A stretch of DNA of 64,000 nt. It comes from Rahnella laticis. Lineage in GTDB: Bacteria; Pseudomonadota; Gammaproteobacteria; Enterobacterales; Enterobacteriaceae. The notes beneath the pieces are model-generated. The model had not been told where the DNA came from, ran no database searches, and saw only the letters and a list, made by a program, of their open reading frames with translations. The stretch covers positions 1,498-65,497 of the forward strand of contig NZ_JADOBI010000009.1 in NCBI RefSeq assembly GCF_015644585.1. The letters run 5' to 3'. Made by a program: the position numbers and the translations under genes. Within the stretch, counting starts at the first letter, position 1. Each line of letters begins with the position of its first letter. Below, in pieces: positions 20,309 to 29,491 of this stretch.

Positions 20309-21484
20309 ATGCCGCTTGCACTATTAGCACTGACCATCAGTGCGTTTGCTATAGGAACGACAGAGTTCGTCATCGTGGGCCTGGTGCCGACAATCGCCGA
20401 ACAGTTGGGCGTCAGCGTCCCGTCAGCGGGTTTACTGGTGTCTATTTACGCACTCGGCGTGGCGATTGGTGCACCGGTGCTGACGGCGCTGACAGGACGC
20501 GTACCGCGTAAAGCGCTGCTCATCGGCCTGATGGTGCTGTTCACGCTGGGCAATCTGCTGGCGTGGCAGTCACCGAATTACAACACGCTGGTCATCGCGC
20601 GTTTGCTGACCGGGCTGGCGCACGGCGTGTTCTTCTCGATTGGCTCGACGATTGCCACCAGTCTGGTGTCAAAAGAAAAAGCCGCTTCGGCCATTGCGCT
20701 GATGTTCGGCGGGCTGACTGTGGCACTGGTCACCGGCGTGCCGTTGGGGACATTTATCGGGCAGCATTTTGGCTGGCGTGAGACGTTCCTCGCGGTTTCA
20801 ATGATTGGCGTGATTGCCATTATTGCCAGCGCGATCCTGGTGCCAAACAACATCAAAAACAAACCGGCGGCGGGTATTTCCGATCAGGTTAAAGTATTGA
20901 TGAACCCGCGCCTGATGCTGATTTACGCGATTACTGCACTGGGCTACGGCGGCGTGTTCACCACATTCACTTTCCTGGCGCCGATGATGCAGGAACAGGC
21001 CGGTTTCTCGGCCAGCATGGTCAGCTGGATTTTGCTCGCCTACGGCGTGTCAGTGGCTATCGGGAACATCTGGGGCGGTAAACTGGCCGATCGTCATGGC
21101 GCAGTGAAAGCCCTGACGCTGATTTTCGCGGCGCTGGCGGCTCTGTTACTGATTTTCCAGTTCACCTCTGGCTTTGGCATTCCGGCGTTAATCACGCTGC
21201 TGGTGATGGGGATCTTTGCGTTTGGTAACGTGCCGGGCTTGCAAGTCTATGTGGTGCAGAAGGCGGAAGAAGTGACGCCTAATGCTGTCGATGTGGCGTC
21301 GGGCCTGAATATCGCCGCGTTTAACGTCGGTATCGCATTAGGTTCTGTGATCGGCGGGCAGGTGGTTTCCACGATAGGGCTGGCGCAAACGCCGTGGATT
21401 GGCGCGGTGATTGTCCTCGGCGCACTGCTGCTGATCCGCCTCAGCGGTCATCTGGACAGAAAGTTAAAACCTGCTGTTGCCTGA
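20309..21484 (+). CDS. Major facilitator superfamily exporter (DHA1 type)
   Basis: 391 residues with about twelve membrane helices. The motif between helices 2 and 3 reads GRVPRKALL, and the N-terminal TTEFVIVGLVP is typical of the drug:H+ antiporter-1 branch that includes sugar and purine-nucleoside exporters. GTAAAG precedes ATG 20309. It is divergent from yafC, which may control it. This gene is not part of the E. coli yafC-yafD interval, so it is an addition here. The substrate cannot be read from sequence. Confidence 0.85.
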   Translation: MPLALLALTISAFAIGTTEFVIVGLVPTIAEQLGVSVPSAGLLVSIYALGVAIGAPVLTALTGRVPRKALLIGLMVLFTLGNLLAWQSPNYNTLVIARLLTGLAHGVFFSIGSTIATSLVSKEKAASAIALMFGGLTVALVTGVPLGTFIGQHFGWRETFLAVSMIGVIAIIASAILVPNNIKNKPAAGISDQVKVLMNPRLMLIYAITALGYGGVFTTFTFLAPMMQEQAGFSASMVSWILLAYGVSVAIGNIWGGKLADRHGAVKALTLIFAALAALLLIFQFTSGFGIPALITLLVMGIFAFGNVPGLQVYVVQKAEEVTPNAVDVASGLNIAAFNVGIALGSVIGGQVVSTIGLAQTPWIGAVIVLGALLLIRLSGHLDRKLKPAVA

Positions 21485-21507
21485 ATTTAACAACGTTCTG
21501 TGTCTGC

Positions 21508-21535
21508 ACGGCTCGCCTCTGGCGGGCCGTTTTTG
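21508..21535 (+). terminator. Rho-independent terminator after the MFS exporter
   Basis: ACGGCTCGCC and GGCGGGCCGT pair through 10 positions (one G-T wobble) with a 3-base loop and are followed by TTTTT. It lies 24 bases after the exporter stop. Confidence 0.85.
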
Positions 21536-21678
21536 TTTTTATGCTAGCCTGTAGATGTGACCGGGTTGTATACCAATGTAAACAGATTTGGCCTCAGCGC
21601 CTGCGGGCGTATACTGAACTTTCGCTGTGAGAAACTCTCTCATATAGCATCGATACAACGGGTAAACAGGCGATTAGC

Positions 21679-22467
21679 GTGCGGAAAAAAACATATGCAA
21701 TGAGGTATGTCGCAGGTCAGCCCGCAGAGCAAATCTTCCCTGGAGTCCTTGCACATCTTGGACCGGATTTGCCGCCGGGAGCCGCGCTACCCAATTCAAA
21801 TATTTTACGCGTCATGGTGTGGAATATCTTCAAACAGCAGCGGGCTGACTGGTTGTCAGTTCTGCGAGAGTACGGCAAAGACGCGCAGCTGGTGTTACTT
21901 CAGGAGGCGCAGACGACGCCGGAACTGATTCATTTTGCCACATCTAACTTTCTGGCGGCCGATCAGGTGCCGGCGTTTATGCTGCCTCAGCACCCCTCTG
22001 GCGTGATGACGCTGTCAGCGGCACATCCGGTTTATTGTTGCCCGCTGCGTGAGCGTGAGCCGCTTCTGAGGCTGGCAAAATCGGCGCTGGTGACGGTCTA
22101 TCCGCTGATTGATGGTCGGTTGCTGATGGTTGTGAACATTCACGCGGTGAATTTCAGTATCGGCATCGACGTCTACAGTAAGCAGCTTGACCCGATTGGT
22201 GAGCAAATTGCCAACCACAAAGGGCCGGTAATTATGGCGGGGGATTTCAACGCCTGGAGCAAACAACGCATCAATGCGCTGTTTGGCTTTGCGGGGAATA
22301 TTCATCTGGAGGAAGTGCGTTTCCCCTCCGATTACCGCAAACGTGCATTCGGCAGGCCGCTGGACTTTATCTTCTACCGCGACCTGAGCGTGACCAGCGC
22401 GTCCGTCATGGAAACCCGCGCGTCTGACCACAACCCGTTACGGGTGGAGTTTCTTGCCAGTAAATAA
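21679..22467 (+). CDS. yafD: Endonuclease/exonuclease/phosphatase-family protein YafD
   Basis: 262 residues starting at GTG 21679 with [17 protein letters not shown], closely resembling E. coli YafD. Metal-dependent nuclease/phosphatase motifs are present: [14 protein letters not shown] with the metal Glu, GDFNAW, and the final ASDHNPL with the catalytic His. The cellular substrate is not known. The adjacent yafE methyltransferase of E. coli is absent. Confidence 0.9.
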   Translation: MRKKTYAMRYVAGQPAEQIFPGVLAHLGPDLPPGAALPNSNILRVMVWNIFKQQRADWLSVLREYGKDAQLVLLQEAQTTPELIHFATSNFLAADQVPAFMLPQHPSGVMTLSAAHPVYCCPLREREPLLRLAKSALVTVYPLIDGRLLMVVNIHAVNFSIGIDVYSKQLDPIGEQIANHKGPVIMAGDFNAWSKQRINALFGFAGNIHLEEVRFPSDYRKRAFGRPLDFIFYRDLSVTSASVMETRASDHNPLRVEFLASK

Positions 22468-22542
22468 GTTGCGAGTAAACAGGTTGCGAGTAAGTCTCTG
22501 ACACAATAGCGCTTATTTCGTCAGTCAAAAAATGCAGACATA

Positions 22543-22577
22543 AAAAAAGCACCCGGAATGTTCAGGGTGCTTTTTTA
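22543..22577. terminator. Bidirectional terminator between yafD and mltD
   Basis: AAAAAAAGCACCC and GGGTGCTTTTTT form a hairpin with A run on one side and T run on the other, so it can act for yafD on the plus strand and for mltD on the minus strand. The two genes converge here. Confidence 0.88.
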
Positions 22578-22589
22578 TGGTCGGTACTT

Positions 22590-23975
22590 TTAGGTATCCG
22601 GGCTCATCTTATTGCTGACGAACAACGTTAACTTGTTGCCCGGTTGCAGGTTATCGGCATTTGCATTCCAGCGCATCACATCTTTGATGTTCACGCCGTG
22701 ACGCTTGGCAATGCTCGACAACGAATCGCCTTTACGTACCTGATAAGTGATGCTGCCACCGTTGATGCTGGTATCGCTGACGCTGTTATCCGCCACTTGC
22801 AGTGTTTGCCCAACTTTTAACGCGCCTGCTGAGCGCAAATTGTTCCAACGCTGTAAATCACGGGTTTTCACATTCAGCCGGGCTGCAATGCTGGACAAGC
22901 TGTCGCCGGAGCGAACCTTGTACGCTTTTGCACCTGACGGAGTGTTGCTGGCCAGTTTCGTTTCCTGCACTGCGGCAATATCGCCATCAGCCAGAGAATC
23001 TTTCAACTGGTCGGCATGCGCCTTCGGCAGAACAATGTAATGCGGGCCATTCGGCGCGGTCACATTCTTCTTGTAGCCAGTGTTAAACGATTTCAGCTTC
23101 GTCAGGGACATCCCGGCCATTTCAGCGGCCTGGGTCAACTGCATCTGCTGACCGACTTCTACACGCGCCAGGGCACGGTCTTCACTCGGTTGCGGCAGGC
23201 TGATACCGTATTTTTTGCTGTGCTTTAAAATATCGCTCAGCGCTAACATTTTAGGCACGTAAATTGACGTTTCACGAGGAAGCGCCAGCGCCCAGAAGTC
23301 AGTCGATCGACCTTTCGCTTTATTGGCTTTCACCGCTTGCATCACGCGGCCTTCACCACTGTTATACGCGGCAATGGTCAGTAACCAGTCACCACCAAAC
23401 ATTTTGTTCAGGCGTTGCATCATATCAAGCGCAGCGGTCGTCGAAGCCACAACATCGCGGCGTCCGTCATACCACTGGTTTTGTTTCAAACCATAGTTGC
23501 GACCCGTCTGTGGCACGATCTGCCACAACCCAGCAGCGTTAGCTGATGAGGTTGCTTTTGGGTCAAAAGCGCTCTCCACTATGGGTAGCAGTACCAGTTC
23601 CATCGGCATATTACGTTTCTTAATCTGCTCGGTGATCCAGTACATGTACGGCTCTGCCCGTAATGTTACATCGTGGAGATAGCTCTTATTTTTTAAATAT
23701 TTAACTCTTTGCTCGCGGATCCGGGGGTTATCCGGAACCTTCATCTTCAGCTCGTCGCCTATGAAGTTCCACAGATTTTGTTGGGAGACGGCGTCGTTTC
23801 CATCCAACCATCCCCCAGAGGCCGCTCGGCCATCATCTGTGTACTGTCCTGCTTCACTTTGACTTGCCGAAGACAAACTCTGTGCATGTTGCTCGGGTAC
23901 CTTCACGCCCTGCCTGGACGCCTGGCAACCTGTGAGCAACATGGAGGCGATTATTAGGATCGCGTTTGCCTTCAT
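22590..23975 (-). CDS. mltD: Membrane-bound lytic murein transglycosylase D
   Basis: 461 residues. The N-terminus is a lipoprotein signal with lipobox LLTGC. The SLT catalytic domain holds the catalytic Glu in VESAFDPKA followed by SANAAGLWQ, and two LysM repeats follow, each beginning with a VRSGDSLSSIA or VRKGDSLSSIA block. It cleaves peptidoglycan glycan strands to 1,6-anhydromuropeptides at the outer membrane. ATG at 23975 is used because it places the signal peptide correctly; an upstream in-frame start at 24035 adds 20 unrelated residues. It ends at the shared terminator with yafD. Confidence 0.95.
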   Translation of the reverse strand: MKANAILIIASMLLTGCQASRQGVKVPEQHAQSLSSASQSEAGQYTDDGRAASGGWLDGNDAVSQQNLWNFIGDELKMKVPDNPRIREQRVKYLKNKSYLHDVTLRAEPYMYWITEQIKKRNMPMELVLLPIVESAFDPKATSSANAAGLWQIVPQTGRNYGLKQNQWYDGRRDVVASTTAALDMMQRLNKMFGGDWLLTIAAYNSGEGRVMQAVKANKAKGRSTDFWALALPRETSIYVPKMLALSDILKHSKKYGISLPQPSEDRALARVEVGQQMQLTQAAEMAGMSLTKLKSFNTGYKKNVTAPNGPHYIVLPKAHADQLKDSLADGDIAAVQETKLASNTPSGAKAYKVRSGDSLSSIAARLNVKTRDLQRWNNLRSAGALKVGQTLQVADNSVSDTSINGGSITYQVRKGDSLSSIAKRHGVNIKDVMRWNANADNLQPGNKLTLFVSNKMSPDT

Positions 23976-24044
23976 GTGTGTGTCATAGTTGCTTAAAAGA
24001 CGAGCGATAATACTTTGCTTCGAAAAAAAACACAACCTTTGGGT

Positions 24045-24800
24045 CTAAAAGCTGTCCTTGAGTGCCCTTAAATGGGCGAAAACCTGTGAGCCTGTCTTTA
24101 AGGGATCGTTAAGGTTTAATTTGTTTTGTAAATCAATATCATCGCAGCGTAAAAAGACGTTAATTTTACGCTCAAGACCGAGGGTAGAAGGCAGGGAAGA
24201 TTGTCCCTTTTCCCGCATTTGTTGCACTTTGTGCTCATGAGAATGAATATCATGATCCTCCGGTAAAATGGAGCGTGCAAACTTAAGATTTGAGAGAGTG
24301 TACTCGTGCGCTGCGCAGACTAATGTTTCGTCAGGGAGCGCCGCTAACCGTTGAAACGACTGGTACATTTGCTCCGGCGTTCCTTCGAACAGACGGCCAC
24401 ATCCGGCGGAAAACATCGTGTCTCCGCAGAAAAGATAAGGCGCGCTATAGTATGAAATATGACCAAGTGTGTGACCGGGCGTAGCAAAGATCTGCCATTC
24501 CAGACCGCCAATTACCAATTTATCGCCGTTTTTAAGACTAATCTGACTAAATTTGTTCTCAGTTTCGTGAGGTCCGTACACTTTCAGGCCCGGAAAATGG
24601 CCGGAAATTTCGTTTACGCCACCCACATGGTCGTGATGATGATGCGTCAGAAGGATGGCGGTTGGCGTTAAATTCGCCGCTTTCAGTGCGGCTAAAACAG
24701 GCGCCGCTTCTCCGGGATCCACAATCAGGCAATGGCCTTTCTGGTCATCGAGCATCCAAATGTAATTGTCCTGCAGGGCAGGAATACTGATAAGATTCAT
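24045..24800 (-). CDS. gloB: Hydroxyacylglutathione hydrolase (glyoxalase II)
   Basis: 251 residues of the metallo-beta-lactamase fold. The binuclear metal site is read as [10 protein letters not shown], with further ligands in GHTLGH and FCGDTMF. It hydrolyses S-lactoylglutathione in methylglyoxal detoxification. ATG 24800 starts MNLISIPAL as in E. coli; the upstream start at 24872 would run into the divergent yafS. Together with dkgB upstream this places two methylglyoxal-handling genes in the neighbourhood, as in E. coli. Confidence 0.96.
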   Translation of the reverse strand: MNLISIPALQDNYIWMLDDQKGHCLIVDPGEAAPVLAALKAANLTPTAILLTHHHHDHVGGVNEISGHFPGLKVYGPHETENKFSQISLKNGDKLVIGGLEWQIFATPGHTLGHISYYSAPYLFCGDTMFSAGCGRLFEGTPEQMYQSFQRLAALPDETLVCAAHEYTLSNLKFARSILPEDHDIHSHEHKVQQMREKGQSSLPSTLGLERKINVFLRCDDIDLQNKLNLNDPLKTGSQVFAHLRALKDSF

Positions 24801-24843
24801 GGCAACCTCTCTTTGGCAACTGCTTGAAAGAAGATAATAAAAT

Positions 24844-25569
24844 ATGCGACCAGCCCGCGCCCGTAAGACCATTGTTGCACCGGCATCCTGGGAAGATATT
24901 CCCTGCGGCGACTATTACCGTGCCGCGCTTGAGCAACAACTGCAACCCTGGTGGGGAAAACTCTACGGTTTTCACCTGCTGAAAATCGGCGCATTAAGTG
25001 CCGAAATCAACGCTGAAGCCTGTCCTATCTCGCATCAGGTCAATTTCGCGCCGGAAGGCGAAGGGCTGCACGTCAGGGGTGATCCCTACTATTTACCGTT
25101 CTCCGCGAAATCGGTCGATGCGTGTCTGCTGAGCCATACGCTGGCGTATGCCGATGACCCGCACCGCATACTGCGTGAAGTCGATCGCGTGCTGATTGAT
25201 GATGGCTGGATGGTGCTGAGCAGCTTTAATCCGCTGAGTCTGTTAGGTATCGGGAAACTGATGCCGTTCTTTCGCAAACGTCAGCCCTACAGCAGCCGTC
25301 TGTTTACACAGATGCGACTGCTCGACTGGCTGTCGTTGCTCAATTACGAAGTGATGGTTCACCGGCGTTTTCATGTGCTGCCGTGGAAAAAGAATGGCGG
25401 CAAATTGCTGAGTACGCATCTGCCCGCGCTGGGCTGCATGACGTTAATTATCGCCCGTAAACGCACATTCCCGCTGACGCCAACGGCGAAAAAAGTTCAC
25501 GCACAGAAACAGAAAATACAGCAGGCCGTCGGGGCGACAAAAAGTTATCGGGAAGAGCATCGGGACTGA
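24844..25569 (+). CDS. yafS: Predicted SAM-dependent methyltransferase YafS
   Basis: 241 residues of the class I methyltransferase type; the central stretch [17 protein letters not shown] and the following [13 protein letters not shown] correspond to the post-motif region seen in this family. The order gloB-yafS-rnhA equals that of E. coli. Substrate unknown. Divergent from gloB with 43 bases between. Confidence 0.88.
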   Translation: MRPARARKTIVAPASWEDIPCGDYYRAALEQQLQPWWGKLYGFHLLKIGALSAEINAEACPISHQVNFAPEGEGLHVRGDPYYLPFSAKSVDACLLSHTLAYADDPHRILREVDRVLIDDGWMVLSSFNPLSLLGIGKLMPFFRKRQPYSSRLFTQMRLLDWLSLLNYEVMVHRRFHVLPWKKNGGKLLSTHLPALGCMTLIIARKRTFPLTPTAKKVHAQKQKIQQAVGATKSYREEHRD

Positions 25570-25590
25570 GTGTGCCCGATGCGCGGCCGT

Positions 25591-26058
25591 TTAACCTTCT
25601 GCCTGATAACCCACATCTTCCAGCGTCGGATTGCCCGCCGCTTCTTTTGCCAGCACGTCGCAGCGTTCGTTCTCAGGATGACCTGCGTGGCCTTTTACCC
25701 ACATCCAGTTCAGCTGGTGAGTCTGAATTGCGGCATCAAGACGCTTCCATAAATCGACGTTTTTCACCGGCTTTTTATCCGCAGTTTTCCAGCCGCGTTT
25801 TTTCCAGTTATGGATCCAGGTGGTAATTCCCTGGCGCACATACTGACTGTCGGTGCTTAACGTGACTTCGCACGGGGTGGAAAGGGCTTCGAGCGCAACA
25901 ATGGCCGCCATCATTTCCATGCGGTTATTCGTGGTCAGGCGGAAACCCGCGCTGAACTCTTTTTCGTGTTGCTTATAGCGTAAAATTGCACCGAAACCGC
26001 CGGGGCCGGGGTTGCCGAGGCAGGAGCCGTCGGTGAAAATTTCTACCTGTTTGGTCAT
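25591..26058 (-). CDS. rnhA: Ribonuclease HI
   Basis: 155 residues. All four catalytic carboxylates are visible: Asp in [11 protein letters not shown], Glu in NRMEMMAAI, Asp in STDSQYV and Asp in ERCDVLA. It cleaves the RNA strand of RNA:DNA hybrids. It converges with yafS. In E. coli rnhA is directly divergent from dnaQ; here 2.4 kb with the aguB-aguA pair separate them. Confidence 0.97.
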   Translation of the reverse strand: MTKQVEIFTDGSCLGNPGPGGFGAILRYKQHEKEFSAGFRLTTNNRMEMMAAIVALEALSTPCEVTLSTDSQYVRQGITTWIHNWKKRGWKTADKKPVKNVDLWKRLDAAIQTHQLNWMWVKGHAGHPENERCDVLAKEAAGNPTLEDVGYQAEG

Positions 26059-26329
26059 CTCTGGCAGGCTCTTTCATCAAATATAAAAACCAAGTCTGAC
26101 ATAAACCGTCCTGCCGGGCACAGTAATATCTTGGGGTGCAACTGTCCGAAAGAGGGGCGATAAGAGGCTTTTGCCGCAGGATATCTGGGCATTCATCACT
26201 CTTTAGGCTGGAGAGCGCTGTCTTTTGCAATATAATAGGAAAAGGCAGAGTGGCAGTTCAAAACTCTGAGTGAGTTCCGTCTTTCATGGTTTTTTCACTG
26301 CAAATTTTTCAATGCTTTAAGGATGTCTG
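26059..26329 (+). promoter_or_regulatory. Divergent intergenic region between rnhA and aguB
   Basis: 271 bases without a gene. A TATAAT hexamer at 26231-26236 can serve as -10 for aguB, but no good -35 is seen at the proper distance. AAGGA precedes the aguB ATG. Nothing else recognisable. Confidence 0.4.
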
Positions 26330-27214
26330 ATGAGAAATGTAACGGTTTCTGCAACACAAATGAGCTGCAGCTGGGATTTGGAAAAGAATATTGTTAATGC
26401 CGAAAAACTGGTTCGCGAGGCACATTCCAAGGGCGCGCAAGTCATTCTGATTCAGGAACTTTTTGCCGCACCGTACTTCTGTATCGATCAGAGCCCGGAA
26501 CATTACGGCCTGGCGCAGGAGCTGACTAACAGTCCGCTCATCCGTCATTTCTCAGCACTCGCCAAAGAACTGGAAGTGGTGCTGCCGCTGAGCTTCTTCG
26601 AGAAGTGCAACAACGCTTATTACAACTCGCTGGTCATGATTGATGCTGACGGCAGCGTGCTGGATATTTACCGCAAAACGCATATTCCGAACGGCCCTGC
26701 CTATCAGGAAAAACAATTCTTCATTCCCGGCGATACCGGTTTCAAAGTCTGGAATACCCGTTACGCGAAAATCGGCGTAGGGATTTGCTGGGATCAGTGG
26801 TTCCCGGAAACCGCACGTTGCCTGGCCTTGCAGGGCGCGGAAATCATCTTCTATCCGACGGCGATTGGCTCAGAGCCAGCGTATCCGGAAATCGACAGCC
26901 AGCCACACTGGACCCGCGTCCAGCAAGGGCACGCGGCGGCAAACCTGGTGCCGGTGATTGCGTCGAACCGCATCGGTACGGAAAAAAGTAAATTCATCCC
27001 CGATTATGAAATGACCTTCTACGGTTCTTCATTCATTGCGGATCAGACCGGCGAGCTGGTTGCTCAGGCCGGTAAAACAGAAGAAACCGTGCTGGTTCAT
27101 ACTTTTGATCTGGATGCGATTGCCGCGCAGCGCGCGTCATGGGGCCTGTTCCGCGACCGTCGTCCGGAAATGTATGGCGCAATTGCGACCTCTGACGGTT
27201 CAACGAGGAAATAA
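26330..27214 (+). CDS. aguB: N-carbamoylputrescine amidase
   Basis: 294 residues of the nitrilase superfamily. The Glu-Lys-Cys triad is present: Glu in LIQELFAAPYF, Lys in YRKTHIP and Cys in VGICWDQWFPE. It hydrolyses N-carbamoylputrescine to putrescine, CO2 and ammonia. It is followed 3 bases later by agmatine deiminase, which makes its substrate, so the two form an operon that turns agmatine into putrescine. AAGGATG precedes the start. Confidence 0.95.
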   Translation: MRNVTVSATQMSCSWDLEKNIVNAEKLVREAHSKGAQVILIQELFAAPYFCIDQSPEHYGLAQELTNSPLIRHFSALAKELEVVLPLSFFEKCNNAYYNSLVMIDADGSVLDIYRKTHIPNGPAYQEKQFFIPGDTGFKVWNTRYAKIGVGICWDQWFPETARCLALQGAEIIFYPTAIGSEPAYPEIDSQPHWTRVQQGHAAANLVPVIASNRIGTEKSKFIPDYEMTFYGSSFIADQTGELVAQAGKTEETVLVHTFDLDAIAAQRASWGLFRDRRPEMYGAIATSDGSTRK

Positions 27215-27217
27215 CTG

Positions 27218-28303
27218 ATGTCCTCTATTCCTGAATCACCTCAGCGTGAAGGTTTTGCGATGCCGGCTGAATGGGCGGCGCAGCAGGCTGTCTGGATGAT
27301 CTGGCCTTACCGTCAGGACAACTGGCGTTCAAACGGACGCCCTGCGCAACAGGCTTTTTCTGCCGTTGCAGCGGCCATTTCGAGCACCACGCCGGTCATT
27401 ATGGCTGTCCCTGCTGCGGAAATGGAGAAGGCCCGTGGCCTGATGCCTTCGCAGATTACGCTGGTGGAAATGGAAAGTGACGACGCCTGGATGCGTGACA
27501 CCGGCCCGACTATTGTGGCCAATGCAAAAGGCGAGCGTCTGGCGATCGACTGGACGTTTAATGCATGGGGCGGTCTCAATGGCGGCCTGTATTCCAGCTG
27601 GGATCGTGACCAGCTCGTTGCCCGTCAGGTGGCGAACTATCATCACATTCCTTACCTTTCCACAAGCCTGGTGCTTGAGGGCGGTTCAATCCATGTCGAT
27701 GGCGAAGGTACGCTGCTGACCACGGCGGAATGCCTGCTTAATCCCAACCGCAATCCGAATCTTTCGAAGCCCGAAATTGAAGCGAAATTGCAGGAATATC
27801 TGGGCGTTAAGAAAATCATCTGGCTTGAAGAAGGCGTGTTCAACGATGAAACCGATGGCCACATTGATAACATGTGCTGCTTTGTTCGTCCGGGTGAAGT
27901 TGCCCTGCACTGGACTGACGATCAGAACGACCCGCAGTACGCGCGTTCTGTTGCCGCTCTGAAAGTGCTGGAATCGACGAAAGATGCGCAGGGCCGCAGC
28001 CTGAAAGTCTGGAAAATGCCGTCACCGCCGACGCTGTTTGCCAGCGCGGAAGAGACCATTGACGTGTTGCCGGGAACGGCGATTGAACGCCACGAAGGTA
28101 ACCGCCTGGCGGCGTCTTACGTCAACTATCTCATCAGCAACCAGCACATCATCTTCCCGCTGCTGGATCCGAAAACGGATAAACAAGCCGAAGCGGTGTT
28201 CGCTGAAATGTACCCTGATTTCAAAGTGACCGGCGTTCCGGCCCGCGAAATCCTGCTGGGCGGTGGCAACATTCACTGCATCACTCAGCAAATCCCCGCG
28301 TAA
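27218..28303 (+). CDS. aguA: Agmatine deiminase
   Basis: 361 residues of the guanidino-group-modifying fold. Conserved blocks are [12 protein letters not shown] (substrate Asp), [10 protein letters not shown] (catalytic His) and the C-terminal [13 protein letters not shown] with the nucleophilic Cys. It converts agmatine to N-carbamoylputrescine and ammonia. Full length compared with the family. It is coupled to aguB. Confidence 0.95.
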   Translation: MSSIPESPQREGFAMPAEWAAQQAVWMIWPYRQDNWRSNGRPAQQAFSAVAAAISSTTPVIMAVPAAEMEKARGLMPSQITLVEMESDDAWMRDTGPTIVANAKGERLAIDWTFNAWGGLNGGLYSSWDRDQLVARQVANYHHIPYLSTSLVLEGGSIHVDGEGTLLTTAECLLNPNRNPNLSKPEIEAKLQEYLGVKKIIWLEEGVFNDETDGHIDNMCCFVRPGEVALHWTDDQNDPQYARSVAALKVLESTKDAQGRSLKVWKMPSPPTLFASAEETIDVLPGTAIERHEGNRLAASYVNYLISNQHIIFPLLDPKTDKQAEAVFAEMYPDFKVTGVPAREILLGGGNIHCITQQIPA

Positions 28304-28455
28304 GATAAAATGCCCGTGGCGCTTTGCTGCGGGCTTATCAACTTCTCCGGCGAAATGACTTAAGCCTCCACCTGATGGTACTCTGTGACGCATTCACGAT
28401 GTCTCTATCGTCCGGGTTTCGTTTCAAAATGATCGGCAGGGTTGGGTAAATAACC

Positions 28456-29193
28456 ATGGATTTACAAAACACATCTAACAGGATCGTCGTTCTCGATACC
28501 GAAACCACCGGTATGAATAAGCTCGGTGTTCACTATGAAGGTCACCGGATTATTGAGATCGGGGCCGTCGAGGTGATTAACCGTCGCCTGACCGGGCGCA
28601 ATTTCCACGTTTATCTCAAACCCGATCGTCTGGTCGATCCTGAAGCTTTCGGCGTTCACGGGATTAGCGACGAGTTCCTGGCCGACAAACCGGTGTTTGC
28701 CGACATCGCCGACGATTTTATCGAATACATTCGCGGCGCAGAATTAGTCATTCATAACGCAACGTTCGACATCGGCTTTATGGATTACGAGTTCGACATG
28801 CTCGGCCGTAATCTGCCGAAAACCGAAACCTTTTGCAAAATCACCGACAGCCTGGCGATGGCGCGCAAGCTGTTTCCCGGCAAGCGTAACAACCTCGATG
28901 CACTGAGCGATCGCTACCTGATCGACAACAGCAAACGAACGCTGCACGGCGCATTGCTCGACTCCGAAATTCTTTCAGAAGTTTATCTGATGATGACCGG
29001 CGGGCAGACCAGTATCAAATTCACTCACGAAGGTGAGCAAAATACCGGGGCTGACGGGCTGGGGATCCAGCGTGTGGCGCGTCCGGCGTCCGGTCTGAAA
29101 GTTATTACGGCTTCAGAGCAGGAGCTGGCGTGGCATGAAGAACGGTTAGATTTAGTGGTGAAAAAGGGCGGCAGCTGTTTATGGCGTTCGTGA
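28456..29193 (+). CDS. dnaQ: DNA polymerase III epsilon subunit (3'-5' proofreading exonuclease)
   Basis: 245 residues. Exonuclease motifs: LDTETTGMN (Exo I, two metal-binding acids), IHNATFDIGFMD (Exo II) and LHGALLDSEIL (Exo III, His and Asp). The C-terminal tail holds the segment that binds the alpha subunit. Length matches E. coli DnaQ. The next gene is tRNA-Asp, as in E. coli. Confidence 0.97.
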   Translation: MDLQNTSNRIVVLDTETTGMNKLGVHYEGHRIIEIGAVEVINRRLTGRNFHVYLKPDRLVDPEAFGVHGISDEFLADKPVFADIADDFIEYIRGAELVIHNATFDIGFMDYEFDMLGRNLPKTETFCKITDSLAMARKLFPGKRNNLDALSDRYLIDNSKRTLHGALLDSEILSEVYLMMTGGQTSIKFTHEGEQNTGADGLGIQRVARPASGLKVITASEQELAWHEERLDLVVKKGGSCLWRS

Positions 29194-29332
29194 CGCGTAT
29201 TTTCTGCAATTTGTATTGAAAATATCCGGTGTGTGGAAAAACTGTGCAGTCGGTAGAAAATATCAGGAAAAGCATTGACGTAATGGCGGGCATTCCTTAA
29301 TATCCGCCTCGTTCTTAACCAGAACAAAACGC

Positions 29333-29409
29333 GGAGCGGTAGTTCAGTTGGTTAGAATACCTGCCTGTCACGCAGGGGGTCGCGGGTTCGAGCCCCGTCC
29401 GTTCCGCCA
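29333..29409 (+). tRNA. aspV: tRNA-Asp (anticodon GTC), second copy
   Basis: 77 bases, identical to the tRNA at 2884-2960, with encoded CCA. It lies directly after dnaQ, the position of aspV in E. coli. The region downstream is a known variable site in enterobacteria; here the hpx region follows. Confidence 0.97.
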
Positions 29410-29416
29410 CTATTCA

Positions 29417-29448
29417 GAAGCCCTGAGAGAGAAATCACTCAGGGCTTC
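29417..29448. terminator. Hairpin terminator between tRNA-Asp and the hpx permease
   Basis: GAAGCCCTGAG and CTCAGGGCTTC form a perfect 11-bp stem with a 10-base loop. It is followed by only a few T residues on the plus strand, so termination strength is uncertain. It lies between convergent transcription units. Confidence 0.65.
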
Positions 29449-29491
29449 GTCGTTTCAGCCTTCCTGGCTTTTTCCTCCCTGTTACAACGAT

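Noticed and set aside
26286-26301. TGGTTTTTTCACTGCA upstream of aguB as a sigma-54 promoter
   Set aside because: GG/GC spacing fits, but the -24 element has none of the other consensus bases and agmatine genes are not expected to need it.
28304-28455. Weak hairpin GCCCG...CGGGC after aguA
   Set aside because: Only a 5-bp stem with a long loop and no T run; not sufficient to call a terminator.
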